Shown here piece by piece: positions 47,642 to 58,966 of a stretch of 64,000 bases of DNA. The position numbers and the translations under genes were made by a program. The stretch is from Pyrococcus sp. NA2 (lineage in GTDB: Archaea; Methanobacteriota_B; Thermococci; Thermococcales; Thermococcaceae), in the NCBI RefSeq assembly GCF_000211475.1, contig NC_015474.1:62001-126000 (forward strand), given 5' to 3'. Positions within the stretch are counted from its first letter, which is position 1. Every line of letters begins with the position of its first letter. The notes below the pieces were generated by a model. That model was not told the origin of the DNA. It searched no databases and saw nothing but the letters and a program-made list of their open reading frames with translations.

Positions 47642-48289
47642 TCAACGTGAGGACTCTGCAATCCTCTCAATTTCAAGCTTCTTGCTGTAGGCGTAGCTCT
47701 TTGGATCCTTGTTTGCCGCCAAGATTATCTCCTCAGCTAGAGCCTCTGCAAAGCTCATCTTGGTTCTGTAACACTTTGCTGAGGCTCCAAGTGCTATGTT
47801 TCTCAAAGCAACGTCAAGTCTTCTCATTGGGGATATATCAACAGCGACGTGATACCTTATTCCACCGAACATGACAGTGGTCGTATCTTCCCTGGGGGCC
47901 GCATTTTCTATGGCCCAAACTAGCACTTGAATTGGGTTCTTCCCTGTTCTCTTCTCTATTATCTTGAAGGCCTCCTTAACTATCTCGTAAGCCTTAACCT
48001 TTTTGCTGTTGAGTGACCTGTGCTCTCTCCTCATGAAGTGGCCAGCGACCTTGTAGTGGCTTCCACCGCTCCTCATTATCTTGTTAATCAACCTCTCAAC
48101 TATATGAACGTTAGCTTTTCCGAAGTGCTTCTTTGCATGCCTTCCATGGGTGTGAGGGAGCAATCTTGGCTCAAGGTTTATGTAGGGCTTTAGAGATGGA
48201 TCCTTAACCTCCACATCCTCAGTGCTCCATCTTCCCATGACCTTGATCTCGTGGGGAATGAAGAATCTCTCTTGAAGTGGCTTTGCCAT
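47642..48289 (-). CDS. rps7: small ribosomal subunit protein uS7
   Basis: Head protein of the 30S subunit, 215 residues; archaeal type with an N-terminal extension. Seen: [62 protein letters not shown], and the core [48 protein letters not shown] 48289 gives MAKPLQ and follows GGAGGTGAAGGAC; the ATG at 48298 overlaps the S12 stop. Here the polymerase operon ends without EF-2/EF-1A. Confidence 0.97.
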   Translation of the reverse strand: MAKPLQERFFIPHEIKVMGRWSTEDVEVKDPSLKPYINLEPRLLPHTHGRHAKKHFGKANVHIVERLINKIMRSGGSHYKVAGHFMRREHRSLNSKKVKAYEIVKEAFKIIEKRTGKNPIQVLVWAIENAAPREDTTTVMFGGIRYHVAVDISPMRRLDVALRNIALGASAKCYRTKMSFAEALAEEIILAANKDPKSYAYSKKLEIERIAESSR

Positions 48290-48294
48290 GTCCT

Positions 48295-48738
48295 TCACCT
48301 CCTTGGCTTCTCTTTCCTACCCTTAACAAGCTCCTTGAGTGAGACCCTGTTGACCTTAACTACCTTGTACCTGATTCCAGGGATGTCACCCATTGAACCT
48401 CCCTTTGGACCACCGATACCCTCGATGATAACCTCATCGTGCTCATCTATGAAGTTTATTGCACCATCACCTGGACAGAATGCTGTAACAACTCTACCGT
48501 TCTTGATTAGCTGAACTCTCACAGCTTTTCTCATTCCTGAGTTGGGCTGCTTAGCTTCCACTGCTATCTTCTCTAACACTATCCCTCTCGCCTGTGGAGC
48601 ACCTTCAAGTGGATCACTCTTCTCCTTTAGCCTTAGCACCCTTCTCTTATACCTTATATCGCTCCACCTGAACTTCTTCCTCTTTAACTTCAACTTTCTC
48701 CCAGCGAATTCACCATTTGGAGCCTTCTTTCCTGGCAT
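48295..48738 (-). CDS. rps12: small ribosomal subunit protein uS12
   Basis: Decoding-centre protein of 147 residues. Seen: [90 protein letters not shown]; the KQPNSGMRK loop contacts the A site. ATG 48738 gives MPGKKAPNG and follows GGGTGATGCTC. Normal length and position in the archaeal polymerase operon. Confidence 0.97.
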   Translation of the reverse strand: MPGKKAPNGEFAGRKLKLKRKKFRWSDIRYKRRVLRLKEKSDPLEGAPQARGIVLEKIAVEAKQPNSGMRKAVRVQLIKNGRVVTAFCPGDGAINFIDEHDEVIIEGIGGPKGGSMGDIPGIRYKVVKVNRVSLKELVKGRKEKPRR

Positions 48739-48748
48739 GAGCATCACC

Positions 48749-49186
48749 CTAAATTATTATCACATCTTCAATCCCATGATGTCTCTCCATGAGTTGCTTA
48801 ACAATATTAATGTTATGGCCACCCCTACCTATGGCCCTTGGCTTATCCCTTGGATTGACATCGAGCAATGCAACCTTTTTACCGTCCTTCTTTTCAGTTA
48901 TGTGAACTCTTTTAACCTTTACGCCCATGGTCTTGTAGATGTTCTTTATGAATTCTTCGGGATTGTCTGAGTGTTCCACAAGATCTATCTCCTTCCCTAT
49001 CAGATTCTCGACTCTTCTAACATTTATTCCCCTCTTTCCCAATGCTAGTCCCATTTCTCCCTTCTTGATGACGTAGATTAACCTGTTTCTCTCCTGATCT
49101 ATCAGACAGTCAAGAACCGTCGCACCTGTAAAGCTCTCGAACAATGCTATGTACTTTATCTGATCAGTGTTTAGCTTGAGTGGCAT
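48749..49186 (-). CDS. nusA: NusA-like transcription factor (KH domains)
   Basis: Archaeal short NusA of 145 residues with two KH domains: [35 protein letters not shown] and [28 protein letters not shown] (GxxG loops). It lacks the N-terminal and S1 domains of bacterial NusA. It binds RNA and is presumed to aid transcription or rRNA synthesis. It is positioned between L30e and S12 in the polymerase operon. Confidence 0.94.
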   Translation of the reverse strand: MPLKLNTDQIKYIALFESFTGATVLDCLIDQERNRLIYVIKKGEMGLALGKRGINVRRVENLIGKEIDLVEHSDNPEEFIKNIYKTMGVKVKRVHITEKKDGKKVALLDVNPRDKPRAIGRGGHNINIVKQLMERHHGIEDVIII

Positions 49187-49194
49187 TTCCTACC

Positions 49195-49494
49195 TCACCT
49201 CTTTGCCAATGCTAATATCCTGCTCTCCCCGGGATCAACTATGGCTAGAGAGGCAACCACGAATGGCTTACCGAGCAGGGTCCCAAGTTCAACGCTTGTT
49301 CCCTCAAATTCATACACGGGTATGTTGCTGAGCTTTGCATAGTAGTATATGTCGTCCTTAATTTCCTTTGGAGCATTCTTTGCAACTATTATTAGCTTGG
49401 CACCACCGGTCTTAGCTAACCTTATGGTTTCATTAGACCCAAGGACAACCTTACCAGTTTCTAAAGCTTTTCTAAGCTCGAACGCTAGATCCAT
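49195..49494 (-). CDS. rpl30e: large ribosomal subunit protein eL30
   Basis: A 99-residue protein of the L7Ae/L30e fold: [39 protein letters not shown] and [28 protein letters not shown]. Conserved directly after rpoA2 in archaeal operons. Ends 8 bases before nusA. Confidence 0.96.
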   Translation of the reverse strand: MDLAFELRKALETGKVVLGSNETIRLAKTGGAKLIIVAKNAPKEIKDDIYYYAKLSNIPVYEFEGTSVELGTLLGKPFVVASLAIVDPGESRILALAKR

Positions 49495-49497
49495 TCA

Positions 49498-50691
49498 CTA
49501 CACCTCCTCCTTCTCTTTCTGAGGCCTCAATGGTAACCTCATAGTTAACTTAACCATGCCCGTTCCCACTGGAACGGGCTGGCCTATGAGAACGTTTTCA
49601 ATGACTCCATTAAGATTGTCAACTTCACCTCTTTCAGCGGCCTCAAATAGATGCTGAACCGTAATCTCGAAGGCAGCCCTTGCAAGCACACTTGCCTTTT
49701 CACCCACGACACCATGTCTTCCTATTGGCCTTACAACTCCATCAAGCGTCATTATATCGGCAACAAGCATTATATGCCTTATATCAACTTCAAGACCCTG
49801 TTCGCGCATCGTGTTAACGATTTCCTCTATTATAGCATTTCTTGCGGCCTCAATTCCAAGGACTTCAGCTATTTCATGGATGTTATTTGTTCTCGTTCTA
49901 GTAGGATCAACCCCAGGAACTTTCAATACCTGTTTGAAGTTGGAGCCCTCTGTATATATCACGTACTCATCTCCCTCTTTCCTAACTATTGTCTTCCCAA
50001 CGCCCGAGAGACCCTTAAGGCGGTGCTTTTTAACTTTTTCGGCAAGTCTTCTTAGATCAGAAATCTTCTCCACCTTCTTTGGCCTAACTATGAGGGTGTA
50101 TCCATCGGCCTCAAACTCAGCGCTCTTGAAGGAGCTCTGTAATTTCTTGAGTATCTTCTCCATAGTTAGACCACTCTTCTCAAGTCTCTCTGGATCAATC
50201 TCAACTATGAATTCCATGTTAATTAGGTCCAAGGTCGTCGTTCTTGCTAGGTTTTCTAAGGTGGTACCTTCAATTCTCCTTGCAACTTCCTCTGCTTTTG
50301 CTCTATCGTAACGATGTTCCTCATCTAAGTAAACTGTCATCATTGGAGTAGAGGGATTCTTTCTGGCGTCAACTATCTCTATGATTCTTGGTAGACCCAA
50401 CGTTACGTTTATCTCAGCTACACCTGCATAGTGGAACGTGTTGAGGGTCATCTGCGTTGATGGCTCACCAATGGACTGAGCTGCAACAGTTCCAACAGCT
50501 TCACCTGGCTCAACAAGTGCTCTCTCGTATTCTTTAACGACTTCCTCTATGATCTTTTCAACCTCAGCTTTAGTGAGCTTGTACTTCTCATTATATTTAA
50601 TTAGCTTCTCGTAAAGCTCCTGTTTAACACTTTCCGGGAGATCCTTACCCTTCTTCTCAACTAAAGATTTAATAGTGGAGGAAGAGACCAT
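49498..50691 (-). CDS. rpoA2: DNA-directed RNA polymerase subunit A'' (Rpo1C)
   Basis: C-terminal part of the split largest subunit, 397 residues, including the trigger loop region [30 protein letters not shown] and the jaw/clamp C-terminus ([29 protein letters not shown]). No intein interrupts it. ATG 50691 is preceded by GAGGTGATTTAT; the GTG at 50700 lies in the ribosome site. It follows rpoA1 with a 5-base gap. Confidence 0.97.
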   Translation of the reverse strand: MVSSSTIKSLVEKKGKDLPESVKQELYEKLIKYNEKYKLTKAEVEKIIEEVVKEYERALVEPGEAVGTVAAQSIGEPSTQMTLNTFHYAGVAEINVTLGLPRIIEIVDARKNPSTPMMTVYLDEEHRYDRAKAEEVARRIEGTTLENLARTTTLDLINMEFIVEIDPERLEKSGLTMEKILKKLQSSFKSAEFEADGYTLIVRPKKVEKISDLRRLAEKVKKHRLKGLSGVGKTIVRKEGDEYVIYTEGSNFKQVLKVPGVDPTRTRTNNIHEIAEVLGIEAARNAIIEEIVNTMREQGLEVDIRHIMLVADIMTLDGVVRPIGRHGVVGEKASVLARAAFEITVQHLFEAAERGEVDNLNGVIENVLIGQPVPVGTGMVKLTMRLPLRPQKEKEEV

Positions 50692-50696
50692 ATAAA

Positions 50697-53417
50697 TCAC
50701 CTCGCAAATCTCATCTTAATTAACGTTCTCATTATCACCCTATCAACATCAACGGTCTTCCCGCCCCAACTCTTCATTGGATCTACTCCATCCTCACCGT
50801 AGCGGAACTGTACTATCACTCCAGTTGGATCTCTGACCGTTCCATCGTAGTCAACTTTGAGATCCTGCAATGCATTGATAAGTCTCCTCTGCATGTAACC
50901 GCTCTGTGCCGTTCTAACTGCCGTATCGACTAAACCTTCTCTACCACCCATTGCATGGAAGAAGTACTCCTGAGGACTAAGGCCACTCTTGTATGAGTTT
51001 ACGACGAAACCTCTAGCCCTAGCTCCTAAGTCTCCAGGCTTAAAGTGACTTAAGACCCTACCTCTGAACCCTCTGTAGAGTCTCTTTCCTCTAATGGACT
51101 GTTGGCCAAGTAGAGCCGCCATCTGGGTTATGTTAAGTATCTTACCTCTTGCTCCCGTCTTTGCCATTATAACAGTGTGATTATCCATACCTAGGTACTT
51201 CTCAGCCACAGCACCAGCGTTATCTCTGGCCTCAGCAAGAACTGCCATTATTTTGCTCTCAAGAGTTTCTTCAAGCGTCTTTCCTGGGAGGGGTTCAAGC
51301 TCTCCTCTCTTGTAAGCTTCAATCAGTTTCTCAACTCTTTCCTCAGCTTCTCTAATGATCTCCCTTATCCTGTCCTTAGCCTCTTCTGGCAGATCTTCAT
51401 CATCTATTCCAGTCGTGAAGCCCTTGTGTGTTATGACCCATATCGTGAGTTTTGTGACCTGGTCGAGGAATTGCCTTGCTCTCTCAACGCCATACTCCCT
51501 GACTATTAAATCCAGGATTATCCCATCTTCCCTACCGTAGGCCTTCTTGTCTATGGCACCGCTCAGTAGCTTACCGTTTTGTATGTAGACGAATCCATCA
51601 TAGGCAAGTTTTCTGACTTCCTCTGGATCTGGCATTAGCTTCTCTTCAATGAGCCTTTCTAAGGCCTCACATCTCTCTGGCTCATCACAGAGCTTGTTTC
51701 TGTACCAAACAGTCAGATCATCAGGCAATAAGAGTGAGAAGATCGTCTTACCACTCCACAAGGGCCTTCCATTTTCATCGTATTTATCGGGCTCTGGCAA
51801 CTCCTTTATGTCTAGACCAGCAAACATAAGCATCTGCTCGACTTCTTCCCTGGTGAAGTATGCACCTTCTCTGGTTAATAGGTATCCACCAGATATGTGA
51901 TCCTGAATCCCTCCAATGATTGGTCCTCCATACCTAGGAGAGAGAATGTGATTTTGAACCTCCATCAGAATCTTTGCCTCTGCCTGAGCCTCCTCAGTTT
52001 GTGGAACGTGGAGATTCATTTCATCTCCATCGAAGTCAGCGTTATATGGAGGACAAACGGCCAGGTTCAATCTGAAGGTCTTGTAAGGCATTACCCTAAC
52101 TCTGTGGGCCATTATACTCATCCTGTGAAGAGAGGGTTGTCTGTTGAACAGAACGATATCTCCATCAACTAAGTGCCTCTCAACGGTCCATCCTATGTCG
52201 ATCATTCTCGCCAAGTTCTCCTTGTTGCTCTCCATTATCCTGATTCTCCTCCCTTCGGGGTCTATTACATAATTGGCTCCAGGATACTTATCGGGCCCAT
52301 TGAGGATCATCTTCCTTAGCTTCTCAATGTTAAATTCAGTTACCTTCTCTGGAACAGTTAACTCCATCGCTATCTCTATTGGAACACCAACCTCGTTAAT
52401 GCTTATCATTGGATCAGGACTTATCACAGTTCTAGCAGAGAAGTTGACTCTCTTACCACTCAGGTTTCCTCTAAATCTACCCTCCTTACCTTTAAGTCTC
52501 TGAGCCAACGTCTTTAGCGGCCTACCACTCTTATGCTTAGCTGGAGGAACTCCAGAAGTCTCGTTGTTTATATAGGTCGTCACATGATACTGGAGAAGAT
52601 CCCAGAGATCCTCAATGATAAGCTGGGGAGCTCCAGCCTCGATGTTCTGCTTTAGCCTATTGTTTATCCTAATGATATCCACAAGCTTGTGAGTCAGATC
52701 ATCCTCAGCTCTAATTCCTGTTTCAAGTGTAATTGAAGGTCTAGCCGTTACAGGAGGAACGGGTAGAACTGTTAGAACCATCCATTCTGGCCTTGATTTT
52801 TCGGGATGGAGACCTAGAAGGGGCAGATCTTTGTCTGGAATCTTCTCAAGTCTGTCCCTTATCTCAGTTGGCATCATCCTATGCTTATACTCATTACCTT
52901 GCTCGTCCTTCCTAAGCTCCCAGTAAATGGTAGGCTTCTCGAACTTTATTGGATACTGGGGAGCTCCACAATGGGGACATACCATTCTCTCCCTGGCCTT
53001 CTTGTGAATCTCCTTCAATATCTTGTTGACCTCGCTCCTTCTATTCTTTGCCAACTCAAGCTTCTTCATGTACTCCTCGATTTCCTCATCGGTAAGCTTT
53101 ATTCTTCCACACTCCCTGCATGTACTCTCTAAAATCCTGTGGATGGTCTTGGCGAATCCAACATGAATAACTGGTCTTGCAAGTTCAATGTGACCAAAGT
53201 GACCAGGACATTCACCTGCTTTAGCACCACAGGTCTCACATCTAAGTCCTGGGTCAATAACACCCATCCTCTTGTCCATTACTCCTCCTTCTATTGGGTA
53301 ACCGTCATCATCGTACGTATCTGGGACGGTTACTTCAACTGCGCTCATCTTTCTAATTTCTTGAGGAGAAAGGATTCCAAACTCAATACTACCGATAACC
53401 TTCTTAACTGAGTGCAT
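50697..53417 (-). CDS. rpoA1: DNA-directed RNA polymerase subunit A' (Rpo1N)
   Basis: Catalytic subunit of 906 residues. The metal A site is [14 protein letters not shown] (about residue 455). Zinc sites are [17 protein letters not shown] and CRECG/CPHCG near the N-terminus; the bridge-helix region is [28 protein letters not shown] near the C-terminus. Split from A'' as in most archaea. No intein. ATG follows GGGTGTGAG; the gap to rpoB is 3 bases. Confidence 0.98.
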   Translation of the reverse strand: MHSVKKVIGSIEFGILSPQEIRKMSAVEVTVPDTYDDDGYPIEGGVMDKRMGVIDPGLRCETCGAKAGECPGHFGHIELARPVIHVGFAKTIHRILESTCRECGRIKLTDEEIEEYMKKLELAKNRRSEVNKILKEIHKKARERMVCPHCGAPQYPIKFEKPTIYWELRKDEQGNEYKHRMMPTEIRDRLEKIPDKDLPLLGLHPEKSRPEWMVLTVLPVPPVTARPSITLETGIRAEDDLTHKLVDIIRINNRLKQNIEAGAPQLIIEDLWDLLQYHVTTYINNETSGVPPAKHKSGRPLKTLAQRLKGKEGRFRGNLSGKRVNFSARTVISPDPMISINEVGVPIEIAMELTVPEKVTEFNIEKLRKMILNGPDKYPGANYVIDPEGRRIRIMESNKENLARMIDIGWTVERHLVDGDIVLFNRQPSLHRMSIMAHRVRVMPYKTFRLNLAVCPPYNADFDGDEMNLHVPQTEEAQAEAKILMEVQNHILSPRYGGPIIGGIQDHISGGYLLTREGAYFTREEVEQMLMFAGLDIKELPEPDKYDENGRPLWSGKTIFSLLLPDDLTVWYRNKLCDEPERCEALERLIEEKLMPDPEEVRKLAYDGFVYIQNGKLLSGAIDKKAYGREDGIILDLIVREYGVERARQFLDQVTKLTIWVITHKGFTTGIDDEDLPEEAKDRIREIIREAEERVEKLIEAYKRGELEPLPGKTLEETLESKIMAVLAEARDNAGAVAEKYLGMDNHTVIMAKTGARGKILNITQMAALLGQQSIRGKRLYRGFRGRVLSHFKPGDLGARARGFVVNSYKSGLSPQEYFFHAMGGREGLVDTAVRTAQSGYMQRRLINALQDLKVDYDGTVRDPTGVIVQFRYGEDGVDPMKSWGGKTVDVDRVIMRTLIKMRFAR

Positions 53418-53420
53418 GGC

Positions 53421-56400
53421 TCACACCCTCTCCGTGAGGTTTAACTTTGGCCTAATACACATTGCTTTAAGCTCATCAAGGAGTAACTTAAACGCATAGC
53501 TCATCTCAACCTTACTAATCCTCTCCTCTTCTCCACATACTGGACAGTAGACCTTGTGCCTCCTCTTATCCTCTAATGCTATGTGACCACAGTTCTCACA
53601 GACCCATACCTCTGTCTTATCGCTCTCCTCAAGTAGCCTTTCGATTAATAACATTGCTGCTCCATGACCAACGAGGACGTCTCTCTCCATCTCTCCAAAT
53701 CTGAGACCACCCTCTCTTGCTCTACCCTCGGTTGGCTGCTTGGTGAGAACCTGAACCGGACCTCTGCTCCTTGCGTGTATCTTATCTGCAACCATGTGGT
53801 GCAATCTTTGGTAGTATATGACTCCAATGAAGATGTCTGCCTCGAACCTCTTACCGGTTATTCCATCGTACATTATCTCCCTTCCAGTGTGCTTGAAGCC
53901 GAGCTCTTCCAACTCTTTCCTCAGTTTCTCCTCTGGTTCACCAATGAATGCTGTACCATCAACCCTCCTTCCCTTTAAAGCAGCTACCTTGCCACCGATG
54001 GCCTCAAGTAACTGTCCAACGGTCATTCTCGATGGTATACCGTGAGGATTAACTATTAAGTCTGGAACTATTCCACTCTCAGTCCATGGCATGTCTTCCT
54101 GGGGGACTATCAGTCCTATGACACCTTTCTGCCCATGTCTTGAGGCGAACTTGTCTCCTATCTCCGGAATTCTCAAGTCCCTAACCGTTACCTTGACTAA
54201 TTTTGTTCCATCTCCAGTTTCAGTTATTATGACCTTATCAACGATACCCTTCTCACTCGGTCTCACGGCAACACTTGTTTCTCTCCTCTCCTGTAGGCTG
54301 ACGGCTCCTAGCCCTCTCTCCTCGAGGAATCTTGGTGGTGATGTTCTTCCAATTAGGACGTCCTTACCCTCAACCTTTGACTCTGGGAATATTAAACCGT
54401 CCTCATCCAAATGCCTGTAGTACTTCTCTCCTCTGTACCCTCTAACAGTCGGTGATGGTATCTCGAATTTATCAGTTTGACCACCAAGATACTTCTTCTC
54501 CTCAGCCTCGTAAGTTCTGAAGAACGTTGATCTTGCAAGACCCCTCTCAATTGAGGCCTTGTTTATTATTATTGCATCCTCCATGTTGTAACCTTGGTAA
54601 GCGAGAACTGCAACGACGAAGTTCTGACCCGCAGGCCTATCTTCATAACCAACGGCCTTCATTATCCTGGAGTTAACTAGTGGAATTTGGGGATAGTGGA
54701 GTAGATGACCTCTCGTATCAACCCTAATTCTGAAGTTTGCCCAGCCAATACCGAGACTCTGCTTGGCCATACCTGCCCCATAGGTATTTCTTGGAGCAGC
54801 ATTGTGCTCTGGATATGGAATTAATGAAGCTGGTAATCCTAGAATTGCAGCTGGCATGAGTTCAAGGTGAGTGTGTTCCTTAGTAACTTCCCAAGGCCAC
54901 ATTGCAACGTAAGCGTTCTCCTCTTCCTCAGCATCAAGGTACTCAATGACGCCCATCTTAATAAGATCACTCCACTTAAGTCTTCCCTCTTTGATCGCCT
55001 GGACATGCTCCTTAGTTAGCTTTGGTTTTCCATTCTCAACTATTATTAAAGGTCTCCTAACTCTTCCATCATCGCTGTTTACGTAAACCTCCTTAACGTC
55101 TTCGTAGTACGCAACGTTTATTATGTCGCTAATCTTTCCACTTCTCCTATCGCTCCTTATCTTCTCAACTAACGCCTTTCCATCTTCGACAGTTCCTATG
55201 AGAACTCCGTTTAAATAGACCCTCCATAGTTCTGGACTTGGCCTTCTAACCTCTATTGGGACTATTCCCAGGCTCATCAAGTATTCTCTAACCTCTTCCT
55301 CTGGAACTGCCGTTGTTATCTGAGCCATCAACGCTAGATTCTTTACGAGCCCACAGTTGGGACCTTCGGGTGTTTCAGTTGGGCATATCCTACCCCAGTG
55401 GGTTCCATGTAAGTCTCTTGCCTCGAAGTGTGGTTGTTCTCTGTCTAGGGGTGAGGTTACTCTTCTAAGGTGAGACATCGTCGAGACGTAGTTCGTTCTA
55501 TCCAAGAGCTGACTTACACCCGTTCTTCCACCTGGCCAAGCTCCAGTAGCTAAGGCGTGCTCAATTCTCTCAGTTAGAACATCTGGCCTTATCGAGTTCC
55601 TTATGAACCTGTGTATGTTCCCGAAAACGTACTTCTCTCCTCTTCTCTGGTAAGTTTTGGTCATCTGGTATTGTATGTCCTTAACGAGTTGGTTAAACGC
55701 AACCCTGAATAGATCCTTTAGAAGATCTCCAGCTAACCTGAGCCTCTTATTTGCATAGTGATCCTTATCATCTTCACCTCTCTTCCCAAGGGAGAGCTCG
55801 ATGACCTTTAGAGCCATCATGCCAAGGTAATAAGCCTTCCTGATTCTGTCCTCTGGATTAACTCCCATATGGGGTAGAAGGTTGTTGTCTATAACGTACT
55901 CGGCCCTCTTTAGTCTGTATTCCCTTGCCTGGCCAGGAGCAACTAATTTCCCAATGTATTCGAGGGCTTCTTGCTGGGTGGTTATATCGCTTGCATCCTC
56001 AAGGTTATCAAATAGTATCTGTTGCACCTCAGGATCATTTCCAACCGCATCAACGATGTCCTTATCCCTCTCAAGGCCTAGGGCTCTCATCACATAGACG
56101 AATTTGACTGGCCTTGGAACATTTGGAATGCCAACGTAGAGTATTCCATCCTTCTTTCTTTCAACAGTTACCAAAGCCCTGTAACCATGTCTATAGGAGA
56201 ATACCTTTGCTATGTATCTCTCTTGTCTCTCATCCTTCTCGACAAGGGTTCTATTAGGTGCAATGTCCTCAATAGAAACTATAACCCTTTCAGAGCCATT
56301 GATTATGAAGTATCCTCCAGGATCCTTTGGATCTTCACCAAGCTTTATTAACTCCTCATCGCTTAAACCATAAAGCCTACAGACCTTAGACTTTAGCATT

Positions 56401-56774
56401 ATTGGGAGCTCGCCTATTCTAACCTCCACAGGATCCTGCTCCACACCCCTTATAACTGGAATCATCTCTAGGTATAGGGGAGCTGAATACGTGAGGTTCC
56501 TTATCCTTGCATCCATTGGATATAGAGGCTTTCTTTGGCCATGAGGTTCCTGGAATTCTGGTTCTCCAACTCTTATCTTTCCGAACTTAACTTCAAAATC
56601 TGGAATGTCTGGCTTTATCCCTCCAACCTCATCAACAACCTCTTGGAGGCCCCTCTCAATGAAGGCGTTGTAAGAATCAAGGTGCTGTCTAACAAGTCCT
56701 TTCTCCTGCCAGTAACTCTCCATAACAATCCAAAGATCGTCGGGAGTAACCTCTACAACCGTTGGTCCTCTCAT
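53421..56774 (-). CDS. rpoB: DNA-directed RNA polymerase subunit B (Rpo2)
   Basis: Second largest subunit, 1117 residues, in one piece rather than split B'/B'' as in methanogens. Seen: [100 protein letters not shown] and the C-terminal zinc ribbon [23 protein letters not shown]. No intein. ATG 56774 follows GGGGTGAG. The 17-base gap to rpoH holds that ribosome site. Confidence 0.98.
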   Translation of the reverse strand: MRGPTVVEVTPDDLWIVMESYWQEKGLVRQHLDSYNAFIERGLQEVVDEVGGIKPDIPDFEVKFGKIRVGEPEFQEPHGQRKPLYPMDARIRNLTYSAPLYLEMIPVIRGVEQDPVEVRIGELPIMLKSKVCRLYGLSDEELIKLGEDPKDPGGYFIINGSERVIVSIEDIAPNRTLVEKDERQERYIAKVFSYRHGYRALVTVERKKDGILYVGIPNVPRPVKFVYVMRALGLERDKDIVDAVGNDPEVQQILFDNLEDASDITTQQEALEYIGKLVAPGQAREYRLKRAEYVIDNNLLPHMGVNPEDRIRKAYYLGMMALKVIELSLGKRGEDDKDHYANKRLRLAGDLLKDLFRVAFNQLVKDIQYQMTKTYQRRGEKYVFGNIHRFIRNSIRPDVLTERIEHALATGAWPGGRTGVSQLLDRTNYVSTMSHLRRVTSPLDREQPHFEARDLHGTHWGRICPTETPEGPNCGLVKNLALMAQITTAVPEEEVREYLMSLGIVPIEVRRPSPELWRVYLNGVLIGTVEDGKALVEKIRSDRRSGKISDIINVAYYEDVKEVYVNSDDGRVRRPLIIVENGKPKLTKEHVQAIKEGRLKWSDLIKMGVIEYLDAEEEENAYVAMWPWEVTKEHTHLELMPAAILGLPASLIPYPEHNAAPRNTYGAGMAKQSLGIGWANFRIRVDTRGHLLHYPQIPLVNSRIMKAVGYEDRPAGQNFVVAVLAYQGYNMEDAIIINKASIERGLARSTFFRTYEAEEKKYLGGQTDKFEIPSPTVRGYRGEKYYRHLDEDGLIFPESKVEGKDVLIGRTSPPRFLEERGLGAVSLQERRETSVAVRPSEKGIVDKVIITETGDGTKLVKVTVRDLRIPEIGDKFASRHGQKGVIGLIVPQEDMPWTESGIVPDLIVNPHGIPSRMTVGQLLEAIGGKVAALKGRRVDGTAFIGEPEEKLRKELEELGFKHTGREIMYDGITGKRFEADIFIGVIYYQRLHHMVADKIHARSRGPVQVLTKQPTEGRAREGGLRFGEMERDVLVGHGAAMLLIERLLEESDKTEVWVCENCGHIALEDKRRHKVYCPVCGEEERISKVEMSYAFKLLLDELKAMCIRPKLNLTERV

Positions 56775-56791
56775 ATTCTCACCCCAGGAGT

Positions 56792-57040
56792 TTAATCTTC
56801 AACAACAACCCTATAATAATAATAAACTCCAGCCGTTGGGCTCTTTCTCTTTATTTCAATAATGTCACCAGGCTTTGCTCCTAGTGCCTTAACAACAGGA
56901 TCACTAGCTTTTATCTGTGGCAATTGAGCCGGAGTTATCCTGTATTTCTTCAAGAGGGCTTCTTTTTCTTCCTCACTTAATACTCTATGCTCTGGCACTA
57001 AGACATGGTCAAATATATTAAATTCGTTTTTCCCCGCCAC
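56792..57040 (-). CDS. rpoH: DNA-directed RNA polymerase subunit H (Rpo5)
   Basis: Small assembly subunit of 82 residues: [76 protein letters not shown] 57040 ((M)AGKNEF) gives the usual length; the ATG at 57079 would add 13 unconserved residues upstream. First gene of the polymerase operon. Box A is TTATATAT (complement of 57103-57110), predicting a leader of about 40 bases. Confidence 0.95.
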   Translation of the reverse strand: MAGKNEFNIFDHVLVPEHRVLSEEEKEALLKKYRITPAQLPQIKASDPVVKALGAKPGDIIEIKRKSPTAGVYYYYRVVVED

Positions 57041-57102
57041 GGAGAATTGCCCCCCAAAAGTTTTTAGTATGAACATCATCTACGTCGGGGCTTTCAATTC
57101 TG

Positions 57103-57110
57103 ATATATAA
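57103..57110 (-). promoter_or_regulatory. box A of the RNA polymerase operon
   Basis: TTATATAT on the minus strand, preceded by AAAGC as a BRE-like element, about 63-70 bases above the rpoH start. No other box A is apparent before rpoB. Confidence 0.6.
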
Positions 57111-57153
57111 GCTTTACTCAGGCCTTATATTGATTGCGAAAGCTTTATTAGAA

Positions 57154-57230
57154 TGGAGCCCCGGCCGGGCTTTGAACCCGGGACCTGCCGCTTACCAAGC
57201 GGCCGCTCTACCAGGCTGAGCCACCGGGGC
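57154..57230 (-). tRNA. tRNA-Thr (GGT)
   Basis: Acceptor GCCCCGG/CCGGGGC, anticodon stem GCCGC/GCGGC, loop TTGGTAA (anticodon GGT, complement of 57194-57196), T arm CCGGG-TTCAAAG-CCCGG, discriminator T, encoded CCA. No intron. Box A TATATAAG/CTTATATA at 57262-57269 lies about 32 bases upstream. Confidence 0.95.
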
Positions 57231-57261
57231 ACCTTGTCGAAAATTCCTCGAAAGTAGATAG

Positions 57262-57269
57262 TATATAAG
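57262..57269 (-). promoter_or_regulatory. box A of tRNA-Thr (GGT)
   Basis: CTTATATA on the minus strand, 32-39 bases before the mature 5' end of the tRNA. Confidence 0.55.
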
Positions 57270-57300
57270 GTTTTCGGTTCCGCTTATTCAGTTTTTTCTT

Positions 57301-57921
57301 TCAGGCTACACCTCCTCCGCTTCCCCATAAGAACATTGTGAATTCAAAATCATAAGCCCTAGTAAGCAATGTTCCAGGATTGTATGGATAATAAATGTAG
57401 AATTTTCTGAGACCAATTATCTTATGACTTTCCCTTGGATCAACTTCGTAACTCCAAACCTCTGTTATCGGAAGGGGAAAGAGGCTCCTGATGATCACAA
57501 CGGCATTGACAACATCATACCTCCACTTTAACTTATTGTATTTTTTATCAACAAGCCTATAAGCCTGCATTATTCCAAATCTTGGCATGCCATACTTCCT
57601 TATTCCAGTGATGTTAAACTTATACTCCTCGTTTTCTTTCATTTTCTCCACAAGACATGAGTTAGTCAGGCAGATTCCAGTCTTTGTTAGGGAATAAACG
57701 TACAAATAGTCTCCAGTGAGCTTAAATTGAACTAGGGAGGTTAGTGGAAGGACAATTAGCAGGGTTATTAAGAATGCCCTGATGACACTCCTCCAATATC
57801 TCCTAACTATGTAATCCCACTTAGCCCTAAGAGCAATTAGGATTCCTAAGGGTATCAACGAATAATATAGCATCATTCCAAAGATGTAGCTTCCAAAACT
57901 TGGGAAATGGTCAAAATACAT
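57301..57921 (-). CDS. membrane-anchored hypothetical protein
   Basis: Not recognised. The 206-residue protein has two N-terminal hydrophobic segments (about residues 9-30 and 45-66) and a hydrophilic beta-rich remainder with a Cys pair (CLTNSCLVE). ATG 57921 follows GGGAGG; the longer open frame runs through tRNA-Pro and is not coding. It lies 21 bases after tRNA-Pro on the same strand and appears to share the tRNA promoter. A small extracytoplasmic domain anchored in the membrane is likely. Confidence 0.6.
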   Translation of the reverse strand: MYFDHFPSFGSYIFGMMLYYSLIPLGILIALRAKWDYIVRRYWRSVIRAFLITLLIVLPLTSLVQFKLTGDYLYVYSLTKTGICLTNSCLVEKMKENEEYKFNITGIRKYGMPRFGIMQAYRLVDKKYNKLKWRYDVVNAVVIIRSLFPLPITEVWSYEVDPRESHKIIGLRKFYIYYPYNPGTLLTRAYDFEFTMFLWGSGGGVA

Positions 57922-57942
57922 TATTGGAGCCTCCCAAACTTT

Positions 57943-58020
57943 TGGTGGGGCCGCCGGGATTTGAACCCGGGTCACGGGCTCCCAAAGCCCGCAGGATGGA
58001 CCAAGCTACCCTACGGCCCC
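57943..58020 (-). tRNA. tRNA-Pro (TGG)
   Basis: Acceptor GGGGCCG/CGGCCCC, anticodon arm GGGC-TTTGGGA-GCCC with TGG (complement of 57982-57984), T arm CCGGG-TTCAAAT-CCCGG, discriminator A, encoded CCA. Two bases separate it from tRNA-Thr (TGT). Confidence 0.95.
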
Positions 58021-58022
58021 GC

Positions 58023-58099
58023 TGGAGCCCCGGGCGGGATTTGAACCCGCGACCTGGGGATTACAAGTCCCCCGCCCCACCAGGCTAGGCTACCGGGGC
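58023..58099 (-). tRNA. tRNA-Thr (TGT)
   Basis: Acceptor GCCCCGG/CCGGGGC, anticodon stem GGGGA/TCCCC, loop CTTGTAA (anticodon TGT, complement of 58063-58065), T arm GCGGG-TTCAAAT-CCCGC, discriminator T, encoded CCA. Box A TATATAAA (58124-58131, TTTATATA on the minus strand) serves it and the following tRNA-Pro. Confidence 0.95.
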
Positions 58100-58123
58100 T
58101 CGAGAGATGGAAAAAAGAGTTAA

Positions 58124-58131
58124 TATATAAA
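58124..58131 (-). promoter_or_regulatory. box A of the tRNA-Thr/tRNA-Pro transcript
   Basis: TTTATATA on the minus strand, 25-32 bases above tRNA-Thr (TGT). It lies in the 42-base gap after Rrp42. Confidence 0.55.
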
Positions 58132-58141
58132 CCTTTCGCTC

Positions 58142-58966
58142 CTAAGACTCAGTTCCTTTAACGGCCTCTATTATCATTTTCCTGATTTCTTCAGCCTTTT
58201 TGAATGCAACATCTACAGCATACATAACTTCTTCAAGTTTGAAGGCTCCTCCCTCGCTTTTCTGAACTGCAGATATATGTCCCGTCTCGTCCGTCGTTAT
58301 GGTAAGTCTTCCCTCCATGACGAGTTCCTCATCAAGGCTCGGATCAACGACAAGTATATTGCCTATCTTGGCAAATGTTACCGGTACTGGAATCTTCTCC
58401 ACTGGTAATGGCTCCTTTTCCTCTAGTACCTCAACTTCCCCTGTTTCCTCGTTGTATCTAACTTTTGGAACTCTTGCATTTAGAAGAGCCGCTATGGCGG
58501 CTATTCCTATTGCGTCCATTAAATTTCCGTCATGGTCAAGTACGTGAACATCTATGAACACTACCCTTACTATCTTTCCAGGGACTATCACCATTTTCTC
58601 CAAATTTAAAGCCCTGCTCTCTCTGATCCCCCTATCGATAACCCTTGCTAACTCAATTGCCCTCTCGTCGGGGGGTCCTGGCTCGAAGGTTGGCGAGGCA
58701 AGAGGAACTAGCTCAACATTTGTAGTCATCACACCCATATTAGGGGTATCTGGGAAAGGTTCTCCCAGTGTTGTCTTTATGCCGACAAGAACTTGAGTGT
58801 TTCCAATTTTAACTAGGGCAGAACCTTCAGCCTTCTCTATTATCCCTACTTCAATGGAGATTGGTCTATAATCTTCAAACCCCCTATCATCTATTCTCTT
58901 CCCTTCTTTAAGGAGGTTTATTATGTGATCCCTCATTATGCCTGCAACTATCTCGTTGTCACTCAC
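58142..58966 (-). CDS. rrp42: exosome complex subunit Rrp42
   Basis: Non-catalytic RNase PH-fold subunit of the hexameric exosome ring, 274 residues. Seen: [64 protein letters not shown] and [31 protein letters not shown] 58966 gives MSDNEIVAG, preceded by GAGGTTGAGG; the longer frame to 58975 is unneeded. It overlaps the end of Rrp41 by eight bases. Last gene of the superoperon here. Confidence 0.96.
   Translation of the reverse strand: MSDNEIVAGIMRDHIINLLKEGKRIDDRGFEDYRPISIEVGIIEKAEGSALVKIGNTQVLVGIKTTLGEPFPDTPNMGVMTTNVELVPLASPTFEPGPPDERAIELARVIDRGIRESRALNLEKMVIVPGKIVRVVFIDVHVLDHDGNLMDAIGIAAIAALLNARVPKVRYNEETGEVEVLEEKEPLPVEKIPVPVTFAKIGNILVVDPSLDEELVMEGRLTITTDETGHISAVQKSEGGAFKLEEVMYAVDVAFKKAEEIRKMIIEAVKGTES

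Noticed and set aside
49498-56774. Inteins in the RNA polymerase genes
   Set aside because: Pyrococcus genes often carry inteins, but rpoB, rpoA1 and rpoA2 read through with normal lengths and no splice blocks.
57922-57975. N-terminal extension of the 206-residue membrane protein
   Set aside because: It translates tRNA-Pro sequence and lacks a ribosome site; the ATG at 57921 follows GGGAGG.
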